NCBI RefSeq assembly: GCF_002270415.1
Contig: NZ_NNRI01000007.1
Location: 558,001-622,000 of the forward strand
Length of the DNA: 64,000 nt
Origin: Mesorhizobium sophorae
GTDB taxonomy: Bacteria > Pseudomonadota > Alphaproteobacteria > Rhizobiales > Rhizobiaceae
Reading direction: 5' to 3'
The notes under the pieces were generated by a model that was not told where the DNA came from, searched no databases, and saw nothing but the letters and a program-made list of their open reading frames with translations. Shown one piece after another: positions 51,047 through 61,633 of this stretch (its first letter is position 1; each line of letters starts with the position of its first letter). The position numbers were made by a program, and so were the translations under genes.

Positions 51047-51421
51047 ATGAAACTGAACCATGCCAATCTCATTGCCACCGAAGTCGCGGCTCTTGCCGGC
51101 TTCTTCACCAGCCATTTCGGCTTCGAGCTTGTCGCCATGCGCGGCAAGGATGCCTTCGCGGTTCTACGCGGCACCGACGGTTTTTCCCTCAACCTGATGA
51201 CACCAGGCAAGGGACAGGCCGCCAGCTATCCCGATGGTTTTCACGTCGGCTTCTTCGTCGGCAAACCGGACATTGTGCACGCAAAGCAGGCCGAGCTTGC
51301 CGATGCGGGCCTCGCGCCTGGCGAAGTCCAGGAGCTGACGCGAGGCGGCGTCAATTCGACCACCTTCTACTGCCTTGCGCCAGGCGGAATACTGATCGAG
51401 GTGAGTTCCTCGCCAGCCTGA
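51047..51421 (+). CDS. VOC (glyoxalase/bleomycin resistance) family protein
   Basis: Single VOC-type fold, 124 aa. It begins MKLNHANLIATEVAALAGFF, with the His of the first beta strand conserved, and ends in GGILIEVSSSP, where the metal-binding Glu is expected. Such proteins may be lyases, isomerases, or bind toxic molecules. The gene is 278 bp downstream of the dehydrogenase gene with no other gene in between. Function unknown. Confidence 0.8.
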   Translation: MKLNHANLIATEVAALAGFFTSHFGFELVAMRGKDAFAVLRGTDGFSLNLMTPGKGQAASYPDGFHVGFFVGKPDIVHAKQAELADAGLAPGEVQELTRGGVNSTTFYCLAPGGILIEVSSSPA

Positions 51422-51453
51422 AAGAAAGACCCCGGGCGAACGGGCCCGGGGTC
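51421..51453 (-). terminator. Terminator after dctP (possibly bidirectional)
   Basis: GACCCCGGGC (51428-51437) pairs perfectly with GCCCGGGGTC (51444-51453). On the minus strand it is followed by TTTCTTT, fitting the leftward TRAP binding-protein gene that stops at 51487. It also lies directly after the VOC gene on the other strand. Confidence 0.8.
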
Positions 51454-51486
51454 CTTGAATGAATGCACTGGAGTCGTTTGCAGAGC

Positions 51487-53632
<2,146 letters not shown>

Positions 53633-54011
53633 TCAGTCCCTAAAATCACCTGTCGCCGCCAGCGACAGCAATGGTGCGGCCGGCGCATAGGATTCGTAGC
53701 CGTCACCGTCAGCAACCGCGAAGGTGACGATCGGATCGACGCCATTGGCGCTGAAGGCGACCGTGCCGTCCTGTTCCTGGCGCCAAAACTTTGCCCGCTC
53801 GATGCCGGGCAAGAGCCGGCGGCAGTTCGGCCCCATCGTCAACAGCGACAGGTCATCCGAAACCGACGCACCGCGCGTGACCGCGCAGTTGCCTGTAGCT
53901 ATTGGATGGTGCGACCGCATCGGCGGCACTTTCACCGCCGCCGTCGTGAAGCAGATGAAAGCTCCCAAACAGCGCGGCGGTAGCTGTCACGAGGGAAAGC
54001 GTTTTTATCAT
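53633..54011 (-). pseudogene. Frameshifted Inh/Omp19-like protease inhibitor gene
   Basis: On the minus strand ATG 54011 opens a typical signal peptide (MIKTLSLVTATAALFGSF) in one frame, which then closes at a stop soon after. The conserved mature part is in another frame: GNCAVTRGASVSDDLSLL, MGPNCRRLLPGIERAKFW and DPIVTFAVADGDGYES, matching the AprI/Inh domain with its Cys pair and W. The frames differ by one base, so a 1-base insertion near 53880-53930 would break the gene. A sequencing error would give the same picture. If repaired, the product would be about 126 aa and secreted. Confidence 0.6.
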
Positions 54012-54112
54012 TCTTCATCCTCGAACACGGACAGGATGAAGAATGATTTCAGATGGTTAAGCGGACGTTAATAAGTGTGGCAACCTGCCGCCTGTCCGGA
54101 CGGAAAGGCGCT

Positions 54113-55111
54113 TCACGCTTTTCCTGGAATAGCTTTGGCCTTCACATTCACAGTCTCCGGCACCGGCGTCAGCGGCCGCCGTTCGGTGAACCAGGAGACC
54201 AGATTGTCGACGCACAGATCCGCCATTGCGCGCCGTGTATGGTCCGAGGCCGAGCCGACATGCGGCAACAGCGAGGTGTTCGGTGCGTGGAGCAGCGCCT
54301 TGGGCACGTTCGGCTCGTCGGCAAAGACATCGAGCCCTGCGGCGGCGATGGTGCCATTGGCGAGCGCTGCCGCCAGCGCTGTCTCGTCGACCGTGCTGCC
54401 GCGGCCGATGTTGACGAAGACGCCGTTGGCGCCGAGCGCCGACAGGATTTCGGCATTGACCGCCTTCTCCGTCGAGGCGCCGCCGGGCGCCACCGAAATC
54501 AGCGTGTCGACCGCTTCGGCGAGGCCCTTCAATGTCGGGTGGTACTGGTAGCTCAAGCCTTCGACCCGGCGCCGATTGTGATAGGCGACCGACAGGCCAA
54601 AAGCTTCTAGCCGCCGGGCAACCGCTTGGCCGATGCGGCCCATGCCGAAAATACCGACCTTGCGGCCACGCAAGGTCAGCCGGCTCAGCGGATAGTTGCC
54701 CTTGCGCAGCCAGCTGCCGTCACGCAGCCAGGTCTCGGCGCGCGGCAGGTCGCGGATGGTGTTGATCAGCAGCCCGATGGTGGTGTCGGCAACCTCTTCG
54801 GTCAACACGTCGGGCGTGTTGGTGACCATGATGTTTTTGGCGGCCGCATATCCGACATCAACCGAATCATAGCCGACGCCGAAGGAGGCGATGAGTTCGA
54901 GATTGGGCAATGCATCCATCATCGCCGCATTGATGCCGGCGAACGAGGCAATGCCACGCACGTTGCTGCGCATCTCGTCGGTGACCAGCGCCGGATCGGC
55001 TCGTTCGATCTTGACTCGCTTGAAGGTGCTGTCGATGCGCTTGATGGCATGATCGTTGAAATCGCCCGGCACCAGAATGGCGACGGTCTGCAATTGCTCG
55101 GCCTTGGTCAT
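54113..55111 (-). CDS. D-2-hydroxyacid dehydrogenase (GhrB-like)
   Basis: NAD(P)-dependent oxidoreductase, 332 aa. Rossmann motif FGMGRIG near residue 157, then catalytic residues R237 (NIGRGS), E266 (FADEPNVP) and H284 (LLPHVGSAS). The family reduces glyoxylate, hydroxypyruvate or 2-ketogluconate. The ATG at 55111 overlaps the LacI regulator stop by 4 bp (ATGA), so expression is coupled and the regulator likely controls it. Substrate cannot be assigned. Confidence 0.9.
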   Translation of the reverse strand: MTKAEQLQTVAILVPGDFNDHAIKRIDSTFKRVKIERADPALVTDEMRSNVRGIASFAGINAAMMDALPNLELIASFGVGYDSVDVGYAAAKNIMVTNTPDVLTEEVADTTIGLLINTIRDLPRAETWLRDGSWLRKGNYPLSRLTLRGRKVGIFGMGRIGQAVARRLEAFGLSVAYHNRRRVEGLSYQYHPTLKGLAEAVDTLISVAPGGASTEKAVNAEILSALGANGVFVNIGRGSTVDETALAAALANGTIAAAGLDVFADEPNVPKALLHAPNTSLLPHVGSASDHTRRAMADLCVDNLVSWFTERRPLTPVPETVNVKAKAIPGKA

Positions 55112-56130
55112 GCACGCTCCACCGGCTTGCCGGTCGACTGGCGCACATGCAGTTCCGGCTTGATCAGTTCCTGCGACGGCCGCACCGTCTGCCCGTTCAA
55201 CTTGTCCAGCAGCGCGCTGGCGGCGCGGCGTCCAACCTCGCGCTGGCCGTTCCAGACGGTGGTCAGCGCAGGCGTCGCAATTGCCGCCTCTTCGAGATCG
55301 TCATAGCCGGTGACCGAGATGTCGACGCCCGGCACCAGGCCGGCACGCGCGATGCCGTTCATCAGGCCGATGGCGACAAGGTCGTTCCAGCAGCAGGCGG
55401 CCGTCGGCTTGTCCTTCAGCGCCAGGAACTGCCCGGCGGCCTCGAAGCCGGCTTGCTTGGTGCGCGGGCCGGCGATGCGCCAGGACGGCCCGACCTCAAG
55501 CCCGGCCGCCTCCATGGCGTTGACATAGCCCTGGTAGCGATCGCGGCCGGTCGAGGTCTGGTCGGTGCCGCCGATCATGGCGATACGCTTGTGGCCGAGC
55601 GAGATCAGATGGTTGGTGGCGAGCCCGGTGCCATAGGCATCGTCGCCGCGAAAGACCGGCACATCGGCACCCTCGACCGTGCGTGCGATCAGCACCGCCG
55701 GCAGGCCGTTCTCCTCGGCCATCAGGATGTCGGAAGCCGGCGTGCCAATGGCCGGCGACATGATGACGCCGTCGGCGCCCAGTTGCAGCAGCGTATCGAT
55801 GAAGGTGCGCTGCTTCTCGAGCTGGTCATAATGGTTGGACAGGATGAAGGTCTGGCGGCTGCGGTCGAGTTCGCTTTCGATCGAGCGCAGTATCTCGGCG
55901 AAGAACGGATTCATGATGTCGTGGACGACGACCCCGACAATGCCCGAACGCGAGGTGCGCAAGCTGGCGGCGCGCCGGTTATAGATATAGCCGATGGCGC
56001 GGGCATGTTCCTTGATGCGGTCGCGGGTGGTGCCGGCGACCAGCGGACTGTCGCGCAGCGCTAGTGACACCGTGGCCGTGGAGACGCCGAGCGCATCCGC
56101 GATCGTCGAAAGCTTGATTTTCTGTGCCAG
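55108..56130 (-). CDS. LacI-family transcription regulator (non-standard CTG start)
   Basis: Predicted repressor, 340 aa. The N-terminal HTH reads KLSTIADALGVSTATVSLAL, followed by the hinge and a periplasmic-binding-protein-like sugar domain (GIVGVVVHDIMNPFFAEI, GDDAYGTGLATNHL). The HTH starts upstream of any ATG, GTG or TTG in the frame: the preceding in-frame stop is only about 40 bases earlier, and the only good start-like codon is CTG at 56130 (LAQKIKLST, normally MAQKIKLST). A GTG at 56070 would remove half of the HTH. A CTG start or a mutated ATG is therefore likely. It overlaps the dehydrogenase gene by 4 bp. Confidence 0.78.
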   Translation of the reverse strand: MAQKIKLSTIADALGVSTATVSLALRDSPLVAGTTRDRIKEHARAIGYIYNRRAASLRTSRSGIVGVVVHDIMNPFFAEILRSIESELDRSRQTFILSNHYDQLEKQRTFIDTLLQLGADGVIMSPAIGTPASDILMAEENGLPAVLIARTVEGADVPVFRGDDAYGTGLATNHLISLGHKRIAMIGGTDQTSTGRDRYQGYVNAMEAAGLEVGPSWRIAGPRTKQAGFEAAGQFLALKDKPTAACCWNDLVAIGLMNGIARAGLVPGVDISVTGYDDLEEAAIATPALTTVWNGQREVGRRAASALLDKLNGQTVRPSQELIKPELHVRQSTGKPVERA

Positions 56131-56162
56131 CGACCTGTGCTCCCCGACCGGCTTCAGTCTCT

Positions 56163-56212
56163 ATGCATGTCGTTGTCCCGAAACCGGTTCCCACATGCAT
56201 TAAACAGTTTAA
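56163..56212. repeat. Palindromic repeat remnant with LacI-like operator candidates
   Basis: ATGCATGT (56163-56170) and ACATGCAT (56193-56200) are exact reverse complements around GTCCCGAAACCGGTTCCC, a shortened form of a palindromic element common between rhizobial genes. Within it lies the palindrome AACCGGTT (56182-56189); next to it TTAAAC-A-GTTTAA (56200-56212) is a perfect inverted repeat. Both resemble LacI-family sites and lie just upstream of the LacI gene. Confidence 0.45.
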
Positions 56213-56243
56213 AGGCGGCGTTATGCCATCGATCGGCAGTAAA

Positions 56244-57185
56244 TCAAAGTTTTTTTGCCAACGCCTCCGCTTCGACATCGGAGGCCGCTCGGCTCTGCAG
56301 CCGAAGCCTATGCTCGCGATGAACGATGTAGAGGCCGCTGGCGACGATGATCGCGGCGCCGACCAATGTCCAACGGTCGGGGAACTGCTTGAAGACGATC
56401 CAGCCGGAAATGATCATCCACACCATCTGCGAATAGGGATAGGGCGCCAATGCGGTGGTCGTCGCAAGCCGGTAGGCCTGGACCAGCAGCCAGTGGCCGA
56501 CGCCGCCGAACACGCCAAGCATGAGCAGGACGAACCAGTGCCAGCCATCATGCGGCAGGGAAAACGAAAACGGCAGCAGGGGCAAAAGCAGCACCGCCGG
56601 CGCCAATGCCGAGAACAGGATCAGGCTTTCCGACGTCTCGCTCGCCGACATGCGGCGCGTCATGATGACGTAGAAGCAGTTCGACAGCATCGAGCCGAGC
56701 GCAAAGAGATGCCCGATGCCGAAAACGCCGACACCTGGCCGGGTGATGATCAGAACCCCGGCGAAAGCAGCCAGGATCGCCAGCCAGCGCCGCCAGCCGG
56801 CCCATTCGCCAAGCAGCGGGCCGGCAAGTGCGGTGATCACCATCGGCCCGAAGAAATAGATCGAGGTGGTTTCGGCCAGTTGCAGGGACCGTAGCGCCAG
56901 GATGTTGAACATGGTCGATCCGAACAGGAACAGACCGCGCAGAACATGGGCCGGCAGGTTGACCGGGCGAAACCGTACCGGTTGGCGCCAGCTGCGCAAA
57001 AGCGTGCCGACCAGCACCACATGCACGGCAAAGCGCACCCAGGCGACGACCAGTACGGATACGCCGGCCAGGACGAGATATTTGCTGCTGGTGTCGAGGA
57101 AGGTGAAGAAGATGTAGGTGGAAAGCATGCAGAGGATCGCCACCGGGGGCGTTGCGCTTTCTGGATGTCTTTGGGGAGCACTCAC
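56244..57185 (-). CDS. EamA family (DMT) transporter
   Basis: Inner-membrane exporter, about 313 aa, with ten hydrophobic helices arranged as two EamA repeats. Characteristic segments: LRGLFLFGSTMFNILALRSL, ETTSIYFFGPMVITAL, and RLATTTALAPYPYSQMVW. Substrate unknown. The start is uncertain: GTG 57185 is chosen, since the internal ATG at residue 20 of this form is also possible and earlier in-frame codons encode an unlikely extension. No close partner genes. Confidence 0.8.
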   Translation of the reverse strand: MSAPQRHPESATPPVAILCMLSTYIFFTFLDTSSKYLVLAGVSVLVVAWVRFAVHVVLVGTLLRSWRQPVRFRPVNLPAHVLRGLFLFGSTMFNILALRSLQLAETTSIYFFGPMVITALAGPLLGEWAGWRRWLAILAAFAGVLIITRPGVGVFGIGHLFALGSMLSNCFYVIMTRRMSASETSESLILFSALAPAVLLLPLLPFSFSLPHDGWHWFVLLMLGVFGGVGHWLLVQAYRLATTTALAPYPYSQMVWMIISGWIVFKQFPDRWTLVGAAIIVASGLYIVHREHRLRLQSRAASDVEAEALAKKL

Positions 57186-57368
57186 TTGCAGGCCGGATGG
57201 GAAGCTGGGCTGGAGCCCACCTTTGCGGGAAATGCCGCTTGCCGGCAAGCCAATTGTCGGCTGCCACCACGCCAAAGCCGGCTGGCACAACAACAGCACC
57301 CGGCAGGCTTAGTCTTTTGGAGCGAAGGTGCGTCGAAACCCCGATCAGGCCGGCATATTCAGCGCACC

Positions 57369-57776
57369 CTAGTCGTGCATGCGGGCGCCCTTGGTGATCT
57401 TGTCGACCACCTTCTTCTCGGCGCGAAGCGCCATACCGACCACCCTGTCGTCTTCAGGTGCGAATTCGGCAAAGACCGCGCGGTTGGCCGCGTCATGGCC
57501 GGTCGCGAACATCTCCTCGACATAGAGCGAGGTCGTCACGCCACGCTCCAGCGTGCGCCGGTGGATTGTGCCCAGTGTCGCCTGGTCGGCGGACAGCACG
57601 ATGACCGGCTGGATCGACAGCGGATTGTAGAGATTGCCGGCGCGGTCGCGGTAGGGTTCGCCGATGATGTCCGGGAATTGGGCGACGATGCCGCTGGTCA
57701 GGAAGGCGGTGACGTTGAGTTTCTGCCAGACCGGCAGATCCTGCCTGAGCACGATTGCAAATTTCGTGTCGAACAT
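57369..57776 (-). CDS. DUF2000 family protein
   Basis: Small cytosolic protein, 135 aa, similar to the DUF2000 family: MFDTKFAIVLRQDLPVWQKL at the start, then FLTSGIVAQFPDIIGEPYRD and NPLSIQPVIVLSAD. The family has no known function and often sits beside an AraC-type regulator, as here: the AraC gene is divergent, 49 bp away. ATG 57776 gives the normal start. Confidence 0.78.
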   Translation of the reverse strand: MFDTKFAIVLRQDLPVWQKLNVTAFLTSGIVAQFPDIIGEPYRDRAGNLYNPLSIQPVIVLSADQATLGTIHRRTLERGVTTSLYVEEMFATGHDAANRAVFAEFAPEDDRVVGMALRAEKKVVDKITKGARMHD

Positions 57777-57825
57777 GAGACATTGACCATTCGAGCTGTG
57801 CCCCAATACGAGGCTGAAGGAGAAG

Positions 57826-58698
57826 ATGTCGCACGATCTAAACAGCAGGGCATTCGAGGGTCTTGGACGTTTGTGCGTTGACGAGGCGGAGAACTGCATC
57901 ATCTCCGCCTCCGACCCTGCCGGCATGGAGCGGATCGAGGCGCGGTTCCATGGCAGCGCCTTCGACCTGCATCGCCACGATACCTATGCGATCGGAGTGA
58001 CGCTGCACGGCGTACAGCGGTTTCGCTATCTCGGCGCGACGCACCACAGCCTGCCTGGCCAGATCATCGTGCTGCATCCCGACGAATTGCATGACGGTGG
58101 TGCCGGCACCGAGGACGGATTGCGCTACAGGATGCTCTACCTGGAACCGTCGTTGATGCTCGACTACCTTGGCGGCGCGTCTTTGCCCTTTGTCAGGGAC
58201 GGCGTGCTGACGGACGATAGCTTCTGCACGACGCTGCTTTCGGCGCTGGGGCCGCTGGAGGAGGAACTCGACGAGCTGTTCGTTGCCGACTTCCTCGCCC
58301 AGTTGATGCAAAGCCTGACCCGGCATGCCGGCCAGCCGGCGAAGCCGATTGCCAGGACGGCATGGCGGGCGGCTACGCTGGCTCGCGACTATCTCACGGA
58401 GAATTTCGGCCGCCCCGTCAGCTCGGGCGAACTGGAGGCGATCACCGGGCTCGACCGCTATGCCCTGTCACGGCATTTCCGGGCCGCCTTCTGCACCAGC
58501 CCGCATCGCTTCCTGGTGATGCGCCGGCTTCAGAGCGCGCGGCGGATGATCGCCGCCGGCGAGCCCTTGGCGCAGATCGCCATCGAGGCCGGCTTCAGCG
58601 ACCAAAGCCATTTTATCAGGCAATTCAAGAAGGCGTATGGCATGACACCGGGGCGCTGGTCATCGCTGATCCAAGGCGCTGCAACGGAGGCGGCTTGA
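57826..58698 (+). CDS. AraC-family regulator
   Basis: Predicted activator, 290 aa. The N-terminal cupin-like sensor has HRHDTYAIGVTLHGVQRF and ILHPDELHDGGA. The C-terminal double HTH spans about residues 185-285: DRYALSRHFRAAF, RRLQSARRMIAAGEPLAQIA, IEAGFSDQSHFIRQFKKAYG and TPGRW. Divergent from the DUF2000 gene, which it probably regulates through the 49-bp gap. Confidence 0.9.
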   Translation: MSHDLNSRAFEGLGRLCVDEAENCIISASDPAGMERIEARFHGSAFDLHRHDTYAIGVTLHGVQRFRYLGATHHSLPGQIIVLHPDELHDGGAGTEDGLRYRMLYLEPSLMLDYLGGASLPFVRDGVLTDDSFCTTLLSALGPLEEELDELFVADFLAQLMQSLTRHAGQPAKPIARTAWRAATLARDYLTENFGRPVSSGELEAITGLDRYALSRHFRAAFCTSPHRFLVMRRLQSARRMIAAGEPLAQIAIEAGFSDQSHFIRQFKKAYGMTPGRWSSLIQGAATEAA

Positions 58699-58720
58699 TT
58701 GTCGCGCCGGGACCAGGCGA

Positions 58721-59191
58721 TCAGTCGTCCGTCTCGGCGTCGTCGTCGATCAACACCAATTCCTCATTCGAGAGGTTGGCCTCGATACGGGCAAGCAGCT
58801 TGAACAGTGCCTTCTGGTCCTTCTTGTCGAGGCCCTTCAGCGCCTGCTTTTCGGTCTTCTTCACCGATTTCTCGATAGCGTGGATGATGTCGCGGCCCGT
58901 GTCGGTAAGGAAAATATGGGCTTGGCGAGCATCGGCCGAGGAGGCGCGCTTTTCCAGAAAGCCCTGCGCCTGCAGGCGGTTGATGGTCTTGGTGATGGTT
59001 GGCGGGCGCACGCCGAGGCGTCCAGCGAGATTTCCCGGCGTCTGGCCGTCTTCACGGTCGAGCGCCAGCATGATCTGGTCCTGGCCGGCATAGAAGCCGT
59101 GTGCCAGAAGCCGCGCCGCGAGCGCGGTTCTTGCCAGCCTTGCCGCCGAATGCAGCCGGCTCATTGTTGCAGTCTTGTCCGCCTTGGCCAT
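58721..59191 (-). CDS. MarR-family regulator
   Basis: Winged-helix DNA-binding protein, 156 aa. The motif GQTPGNLAGRLGVRPPTITKTINRLQ and the wing DARQAHIFLTDTGRDI are standard. The C-terminus is acidic (IDDDAETDD). ATG 59191 has GAGGG six bases upstream; an earlier ATG six bases before lies on top of that site. Effector and targets are unknown. Confidence 0.9.
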   Translation of the reverse strand: MAKADKTATMSRLHSAARLARTALAARLLAHGFYAGQDQIMLALDREDGQTPGNLAGRLGVRPPTITKTINRLQAQGFLEKRASSADARQAHIFLTDTGRDIIHAIEKSVKKTEKQALKGLDKKDQKALFKLLARIEANLSNEELVLIDDDAETDD

Positions 59192-59407
59192 GGTCATCCC
59201 TCTTCGGCCGTACCGGTGCGGTCAGCATAGACGCAGCCGGCCGGTTGGCAATCGACAATCAAAAAGATTCCGGCGCTCCAAACAGCTTTGCCGGCAAGCA
59301 TTGCGGTGTCCGCCGTGGCTAATGCCAGATGTTTATTTCAGTTAGATGACAAACGACTTTTCGCGAGCGGAGTTTTCGCCGCGGACCAGATGCATGAGGA
59401 ATGTCGC

Positions 59408-60139
59408 TCAGCCGGGCTTCACCGCCACGATCATCAGCGCCTGATAGGCATCCTCCACCTCGTGCAGTGCGGCCCGCGACAGCGGTCCGGCCTGCCTGGC
59501 GATGCCGTCGCCGGCGTTCGAGGTGTCACGCTTGCCGGGCCTGTCGTTGTATGGCGCGACAGCGGTGAATATCTGGTCGCTGACGCTATCGGGGAAGAAC
59601 AACTGCCCGGTCATCACCGAATTCTCGTCAGGGAAGACCTTGAAATGGATATGGGTGGTGCGGCCGTGATACCAGCCGGGATAGATGGTGGCGAAGGAAA
59701 CGACGCCGCTTGCATCGGTCTTCTGCCAGCCACGCAGGAACGTCTGGCCCGACGTGTCGACATCACGGCCGTCACCTTGTCCCGGGTAGCCCGAATAGGC
59801 ACCTTGCGCATCGCAATGCCAGATGTCGACGCGGGCGCCGGCAAGCGGGCGGCAGGTCGCGTCGACGACCTGCAGCCTTACGGTGAGGGCAACGCCCTTC
59901 TTGCCTTCAGTGACGTCGGCACGTTCGAGTTTCGGGTCGAAATAGAACGGCCCTTCGGTCACCTCGGGCGTGATGGCACAAACGCCGGCGCCGGATTGGA
60001 ACAGGGTCAGCCCGGCATAGGACGAAGACTGGGCAGCGATTGCCGCGGCCGGCAGGACGGCACCACCGCCGGCAGTCACCGCGATCAAGCCGAGCGCCTT
60101 GCGCCGGCTCAATGAGATGGAGAATGGCTTTCCGGACAT
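59408..60139 (-). CDS. Exported intradiol ring-cleavage dioxygenase-like protein
   Basis: Non-heme Fe(III) dioxygenase, 243 aa. The signal region MSGKPFSISLSRRKALGLIA resembles a Tat or Sec signal, with cleavage near AAIAAQ. The expected iron ligands are Y118 (AYSGYPG), Y157 (PGWYHGR), H163 and H165 (TTHIHFKV); the 39-residue spacing between the tyrosines agrees with protocatechuate 3,4-dioxygenase. The start at ATG 60139 is chosen for the signal sequence. It is divergent from cobW. Catechol or other aromatic substrate inferred by family; location in the envelope is unusual. Confidence 0.82.
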   Translation of the reverse strand: MSGKPFSISLSRRKALGLIAVTAGGGAVLPAAAIAAQSSSYAGLTLFQSGAGVCAITPEVTEGPFYFDPKLERADVTEGKKGVALTVRLQVVDATCRPLAGARVDIWHCDAQGAYSGYPGQGDGRDVDTSGQTFLRGWQKTDASGVVSFATIYPGWYHGRTTHIHFKVFPDENSVMTGQLFFPDSVSDQIFTAVAPYNDRPGKRDTSNAGDGIARQAGPLSRAALHEVEDAYQALMIVAVKPG

Positions 60140-60337
60140 ATCGTGCCTCTCGAATTGGCCCCCCGTCTCCTGATCTAGGCTGTGACGGCGGCTCCCGCCA
60201 ATGAAAATTCGGCAATGCCGGCAAGCCGGTTTGGCCCATCGGTTTGCCTCGTGCAAAAGCCCGGCACACGTCCTATATGGAGCCAACAATCCCTTTTCGA
60301 GGCCTTTTTTCAAGGTCCAGATTTTTCGAGGCAAGTC

Positions 60338-61384
60338 ATGAGCGACGCACAGACGCAGATCCCCGTAACCGTTCTCACCGGCTATCTCGGCGCCGGCAAG
60401 ACGACACTGCTCAACCGCATCCTGTCGGAAAACCATGGCAAGCGCTACGCCGTCATCGTCAACGAGTTCGGCGAAATCGGCATCGACAACGAACTGATCG
60501 TCGAATCCGACGAGGAAATCTACGAGATGAACAATGGCTGCGTCTGCTGCACAGTGCGCGGCGACCTGATCCGCGTCGTCGAAGGCCTAATGCGCCGGCC
60601 CGGCCGTTTCGACGCCATCGTGGTCGAGACCACCGGCCTCGCCGATCCGGTGCCGGTGGCGCAGACCTTCTTCATGGACGACGATGTGCGCTCCAAGACC
60701 AGGCTCGACGCGGTGGTGGCGCTGGTCGATGCCAAGCATCTGCCGCTGCGGCTCAAGGATTCCAGGGAAGCCGAGGACCAGATCGCCTTCGCCGACGTCG
60801 TCGTGCTCAACAAGACCGACCTCGTCACCCCCGAAGAGCTCGCCAAGGTCGAAGCGACGATCCGTGCCATCAATCCGGCGGCGAAGATCCATCGCACGAC
60901 GCGCGCCGGCGTCGCCCTATCGGAAGTGCTCGACCGCGGTGCCTTCGACCTTTCAAGGGCGCTGGAAAACGATCCGCATTTCCTCGAGGCGCATGACGAT
61001 CACGACCATCACGACCATGACCATCATGATCATGACCATAATGGGCATGACCACCACCATCACGCGCATCCTTCCGACATCCATGACGTGACGGTGCAGT
61101 CCGTGTCGCTGCGCGGCGGCGAGATGGACCCGAAGAAATTCTTCCCGTGGATCGAGAAAATCACCCAGATGGAAGGCCCCAACATCCTGCGGCTGAAGGG
61201 CATCATCGCGCTCAAGGGCGATGACGAGCGCTACGTCATCCAGGGCGTGCACATGATCATCGAGGGTGATCACCAGCGCGCCTGGAAGGACGGCGAGAAG
61301 CATGAGAGCCGGCTGGTCTTCATCGGCCGCGAACTCGATGCCGAGCGGCTGAAGAAGAGTTTTGACGCCTGCCAGGCTGCCTGA
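60338..61384 (+). CDS. CobW/COG0523-family metallochaperone GTPase
   Basis: GTPase that delivers metal to proteins, 348 aa. Walker [10 protein letters not shown] at 15-23, then metal-binding motif CVCC at 68-71 ([11 protein letters not shown]), and the G4 NKTD. A histidine-aspartate-rich stretch follows in the middle (about residues 225-250, [18 protein letters not shown]), typical of zinc-linked members. ATG 60338 gives the usual start [15 protein letters not shown]. Zinc is the likely metal, by family; no zinc regulator box was identified upstream. Confidence 0.88.
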   Translation: MSDAQTQIPVTVLTGYLGAGKTTLLNRILSENHGKRYAVIVNEFGEIGIDNELIVESDEEIYEMNNGCVCCTVRGDLIRVVEGLMRRPGRFDAIVVETTGLADPVPVAQTFFMDDDVRSKTRLDAVVALVDAKHLPLRLKDSREAEDQIAFADVVVLNKTDLVTPEELAKVEATIRAINPAAKIHRTTRAGVALSEVLDRGAFDLSRALENDPHFLEAHDDHDHHDHDHHDHDHNGHDHHHHAHPSDIHDVTVQSVSLRGGEMDPKKFFPWIEKITQMEGPNILRLKGIIALKGDDERYVIQGVHMIIEGDHQRAWKDGEKHESRLVFIGRELDAERLKKSFDACQAA

Positions 61385-61419
61385 TTTCCCAATCAGTTTC
61401 TGGCGCTAGCGCTGGCCTT

Positions 61420-61563
61420 CCTTCTCCCCTTGTGGGAGAAGGTGGCCGAGCGAAGCTCGGTCGGATGAGGGGTGCTCCAGCTTCGCAAACCGCAATCCGT
61501 CCAGCACCCCTCAACCGTCTTGGCGCTGCGCGCCAATCCACCTTCTCCCACAAGGGGAGAAGG
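61420..61563. repeat. RIME-type palindromic intergenic repeat
   Basis: Two 26-bp arms at 61420-61445 and 61538-61563 are exact reverse complements; each arm is itself nearly palindromic (CCTTCTCCCCTTGTGGGAG). Inner arms GAGGGGTGCT and AGCACCCCTC also pair, giving a cruciform-like element of 144 bp. The sequence is like the RIME elements of rhizobia. It lies between cobW and the WD40 gene and contains no gene. Confidence 0.8.
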
Positions 61564-61633
61564 AAACGAGCGCGGTCGCCCGTGATTGAGACGGAAGAGG
61601 CGCAAACAGAAATCTCGAATGGAATAGTTGTAG

